Shown piece after piece: positions 61,793-64,000 of a stretch of DNA of 64,000 nt. The number at the start of each line of letters is the position of its first letter. The first letter of the stretch is position 1. The stretch spans positions 434,001 to 498,000 of the forward strand of contig NZ_WTVG02000038.1 of NCBI RefSeq assembly GCF_012910705.2. The letters run 5' to 3'. Origin of the DNA: Aromatoleum anaerobium (lineage in GTDB: Bacteria > Pseudomonadota > Gammaproteobacteria > Burkholderiales > Rhodocyclaceae). The position numbers and the translations under genes are program-made. The notes below the pieces were generated by a model that was given only the letters and a program-made list of their open reading frames with translations, was not told the origin of the DNA and made no database searches.

Positions 61793-64000
61793 ATGTTTTC
61801 GCACAAGACGGTTCTCCTTTCGTTCACCTTGTCCATCGTTCTCGCTGCACCGGCCGGTCTCGTGCTCGCATCGGCCGCAGCGACCCTGGAGAGCGGTGCC
61901 CCGGCGGTTCCCGCGCCGGCCGTCGCCGGTTTTGGCGCCGGAGTGCTGACGCTGGCGGCGCTGCTCGGCGGAGGACTGCCGATATATCGCCGTTACCGTC
62001 GCCGCCGCGAAGCCGTCACTGCCGGGCGGCTTTCCGGCGCGGCCAAGGCGGGCACCTTCATGACAGCCAACGCCCCCGTCGCCGCGGACGACTCCGGCGA
62101 AAATGAAGTGGTGCAGCGTGCGGCAATGCTGCAGACGATCCTCGACAACATTCCGTGCGCCGTGTCGCTCGTCAACCACGAGCAGCAACTCGTCGCCTGC
62201 AACGAGGAATTCAAGCGCCTGCTCGATTTCCCGCCACACCTGTTTGCCGGCGGTCTGCCGTCGCTCGAAACGCTGTTCCGCTACAACGCCGCGCGCGGCG
62301 AGTACGGCCCCGGCGACCCGGACCAGATCGTCACCGATCTTCTCGCCCGCGCGCTTCATCCGGCTCCGCACAGCTTCGAGCGCCGCCGGCGCGACGGCAC
62401 GGTACTGCTCGTCCAGGGCCAGCCGCTGCCGCAGGGCGGCTTTGTCACGACCTACACCGACATCACCGCCCGCAAGCGCGACGAAGAGCGGCTCCAGCTC
62501 GCGGACAAGGTGTTCGAGAACAGCCCCGAGGCGATCGTCATCACCGACCTCGGCCATCGCATCGTTTCGGTCAACCCTGCCTACACCGAGATCACCGGGG
62601 TCACGGCAGCCGCGGCACAAGGCACCTGCTTCCGCCCGGGCAGTGACGACGGCGAGGGCGCAGGCGCAGGCGGGCCGGATTCGCGCACGGTGTGGGCGAT
62701 CGTCGGCGCGCACGGTTCGTGGTCGGGGGAAACGACAGGCCTGCGCTGCGACGGGCAGCGCTACCCGCGCACGTTGATGATCAACGGCGTGCGCGACCCC
62801 GAGACGCGGGAGATCACGCATTTCATCGCGATTTTCTCGGATATCACCGCCCGCAAGCGCGCCGAGGCGGATATCGAGCATCTGGCTTACCACGATACGC
62901 TGACCGGCCTCGCGAACCGCTTCTCGCTGACCGCGCGGCTGCAGCAGTCGGTCGCCGACGCGCGCCGCAACGGCCAGCGGCTGGCGGTGATGTTCCTCGA
63001 TCTGGATCGCTTCAAGCACATCAACGACTCTCTCGGCCATCCGGTCGGAGACGAACTGCTGAAGCAGGTCGCGCTGCGCCTGCGCGACGCGGTGCGCGAA
63101 ACGGACACTGTCGCGCGCCTCGGCGGCGACGAATTCGTCGTCGTGCTGCAAGGCATCGGCGGCGCCCACGACGTCACGCACGTTGCGGCGAAGCTGCTCG
63201 CGCGGCTCTCCGCCCCGTATTGCGTCGACACCACCGAACTTCATACGACACCGTCGATCGGCATCAGCCTGTTTCCCGACGACAGCGCCGACCCGGCGGC
63301 GCTGATGCGCAACGCCGACACCGCGATGTATCACGCCAAAGCCGCCGGGCGCGCGAAGTTCCAGTTCTACACCGACGAGATGAACCGCGCCGCGACCGCG
63401 CGACTGGATCTCGAGCGCAAGCTGCGTGGCGCCGCGGCACGCGGCGAATTCGAGCTGTGGTACCAGCCCCAGTTCGACTCGCGCCACGGGCACCTCACCG
63501 GGCTGGAAGCGCTGGTGCGATGGCGTCACCCGGAGGACGGGCTGATCGCCCCGCTGCGCTTCATCCCGCTTGCCGAGGAAACGGGCGTCATCGTCGAGAT
63601 CGGCACGTGGGTTCTTCGCGAGGCCTGCCGGCAGGCGCGGCAGTGGCTCGACGCGGGACTGCCGCAGCTGCGCATCTCGGTCAACCTGTCAGTGCGCCAG
63701 CTGCGCGAAAAATGCCTCGTCGACACGGTGTCGACAATTCTTGCGGCGAGCGGCCTGCGCCCCGGACTGCTGGAACTCGAAATCACCGAAAGCGCGGTCA
63801 TGGACAACCCGGACGAAGCGGTCGCGCTGCTGCAAGCGCTGAAGGATCTCGGCGTGCGCATCGCGATCGACGATTTCGGCACCGGGCATTCGTCGCTGTC
63901 CTACCTCAAGCTGTTCCCGCTCGATCACCTGAAAATCGACCGCTCCTTCGTGTCCGACATCGAGCACGACGCGAACGACGCGATGATCGTGGCCGCGGCC
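61793..64000 (+). CDS. PAS-GGDEF-EAL c-di-GMP signalling protein (3' end outside the window)
   Basis: A large membrane-anchored sensor; 736 codons are seen with no stop before the window end. Two hydrophobic N-terminal segments (about 7-27 and 44-64, then a YRRYRRRR positive stop) are followed by PAS regions (about 105-220 and 235-360). The GGDEF domain has LDRFKHINDSLGH and RLGGDEFVVVL with an RETD inhibitory site five residues before. The EAL domain shows LEALVRWRHP, ELEITESAVM and IDDFGTGHSSLSYLKLFP. Both catalytic signatures look intact, so it could make or break c-di-GMP. It lies near the sia cyclase module. Confidence 0.92.
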   Translation, partial: MFSHKTVLLSFTLSIVLAAPAGLVLASAAATLESGAPAVPAPAVAGFGAGVLTLAALLGGGLPIYRRYRRRREAVTAGRLSGAAKAGTFMTANAPVAADDSGENEVVQRAAMLQTILDNIPCAVSLVNHEQQLVACNEEFKRLLDFPPHLFAGGLPSLETLFRYNAARGEYGPGDPDQIVTDLLARALHPAPHSFERRRRDGTVLLVQGQPLPQGGFVTTYTDITARKRDEERLQLADKVFENSPEAIVITDLGHRIVSVNPAYTEITGVTAAAAQGTCFRPGSDDGEGAGAGGPDSRTVWAIVGAHGSWSGETTGLRCDGQRYPRTLMINGVRDPETREITHFIAIFSDITARKRAEADIEHLAYHDTLTGLANRFSLTARLQQSVADARRNGQRLAVMFLDLDRFKHINDSLGHPVGDELLKQVALRLRDAVRETDTVARLGGDEFVVVLQGIGGAHDVTHVAAKLLARLSAPYCVDTTELHTTPSIGISLFPDDSADPAALMRNADTAMYHAKAAGRAKFQFYTDEMNRAATARLDLERKLRGAAARGEFELWYQPQFDSRHGHLTGLEALVRWRHPEDGLIAPLRFIPLAEETGVIVEIGTWVLREACRQARQWLDAGLPQLRISVNLSVRQLREKCLVDTVSTILAASGLRPGLLELEITESAVMDNPDEAVALLQALKDLGVRIAIDDFGTGHSSLSYLKLFPLDHLKIDRSFVSDIEHDANDAMIVAAA

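Noticed and set aside
1-64000. CRISPR arrays, tRNA and rRNA genes
   Set aside because: No regularly spaced repeats, cloverleaf-like segments or rRNA sequence were recognised by eye; a tRNAscan/Infernal run would be decisive.

Overview
The window reads as the chromosome of a high-GC betaproteobacterium. It most resembles the denitrifying, aromatic-degrading Azoarcus/Aromatoleum/Thauera group (Rhodocyclales). Evidence for this is the complete aerobic benzoyl-CoA ('box') pathway with a BoxR-type regulator, a phasin (polyhydroxyalkanoate storage), a regulatory PTS lacking sugar permeases, and a homoserine acyltransferase/MetW pair. The genus is inferred; no rRNA, tRNA or CRISPR array was recognised.

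Layout. (1) 1-0.9 kb: a ModE-type molybdate regulator. (2) 0.9-9.9 kb: recC-recB-recD on the minus strand, with a REP-like palindrome read in frame inside recB. (3) 9.9-15.8 kb: a sulfide:quinone oxidoreductase-like flavoprotein, a CbpA-type J-protein, three consecutive small heat-shock proteins behind a sigma-32-like promoter, and a NERD-nuclease/helicase. (4) 15.9-26.4 kb: a type I restriction-modification island (hsdM, hsdS, a AAA ATPase, a truncated ATPase/winged-helix protein, hsdR, a zinc metalloprotease), ending in a truncated mscS and an intact IS5-family element. (5) 26.5-31.7 kb: a ProQ-like RNA chaperone and an NAD-dependent molybdenum formate dehydrogenase (fdsA plus a fused fdsGB).

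(6) 31.8-46 kb: the aerobic benzoate locus, read outward from a control region at 38.44-38.78 kb. The minus arm holds boxD, a DUF4863 protein, benzoate-CoA ligase, a periplasmic binding protein, a hydrolase, a thioesterase and rubredoxin. The plus arm holds boxR, boxC, boxB, boxA, a 3-oxoadipyl-CoA thiolase and a hemerythrin-like protein. Together they activate benzoate to benzoyl-CoA, epoxidise it (BoxAB), open the ring (BoxC), oxidise the semialdehyde (BoxD) and thiolyse the C6 product to acetyl-CoA and succinyl-CoA. A phasin gene follows, whose promoter is bracketed by an inverted repeat.

(7) 47-53 kb: an M1-like peptidase, a TrhP-type tRNA hydroxylation protein, a small membrane protein and an ABC-F ATPase. 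(8) 53.1-55.5 kb: a regulatory PTS (EIIA-Man, HPr, EI). (9) 55.6-59.3 kb: a four-gene cluster matching the SiaA-SiaB-SiaC-SiaD c-di-GMP module of Pseudomonas. (10) 59.3-61.2 kb: metX-metW, preceded by a SAM-II-like riboswitch and an intrinsic terminator. (11) 61.3-64 kb: a small unknown protein and a PAS-GGDEF-EAL protein cut by the window end.

The least expected signals are the SAM-II/terminator leader of metX, the paired operators round the phasin promoter, the REP-like insert inside recB, the sia module behind ptsI, and the extra ATPase genes inside the restriction island. I did not find a clearly new multi-gene system; the island's AAA ATPase plus truncated ATPase pair is the nearest candidate.
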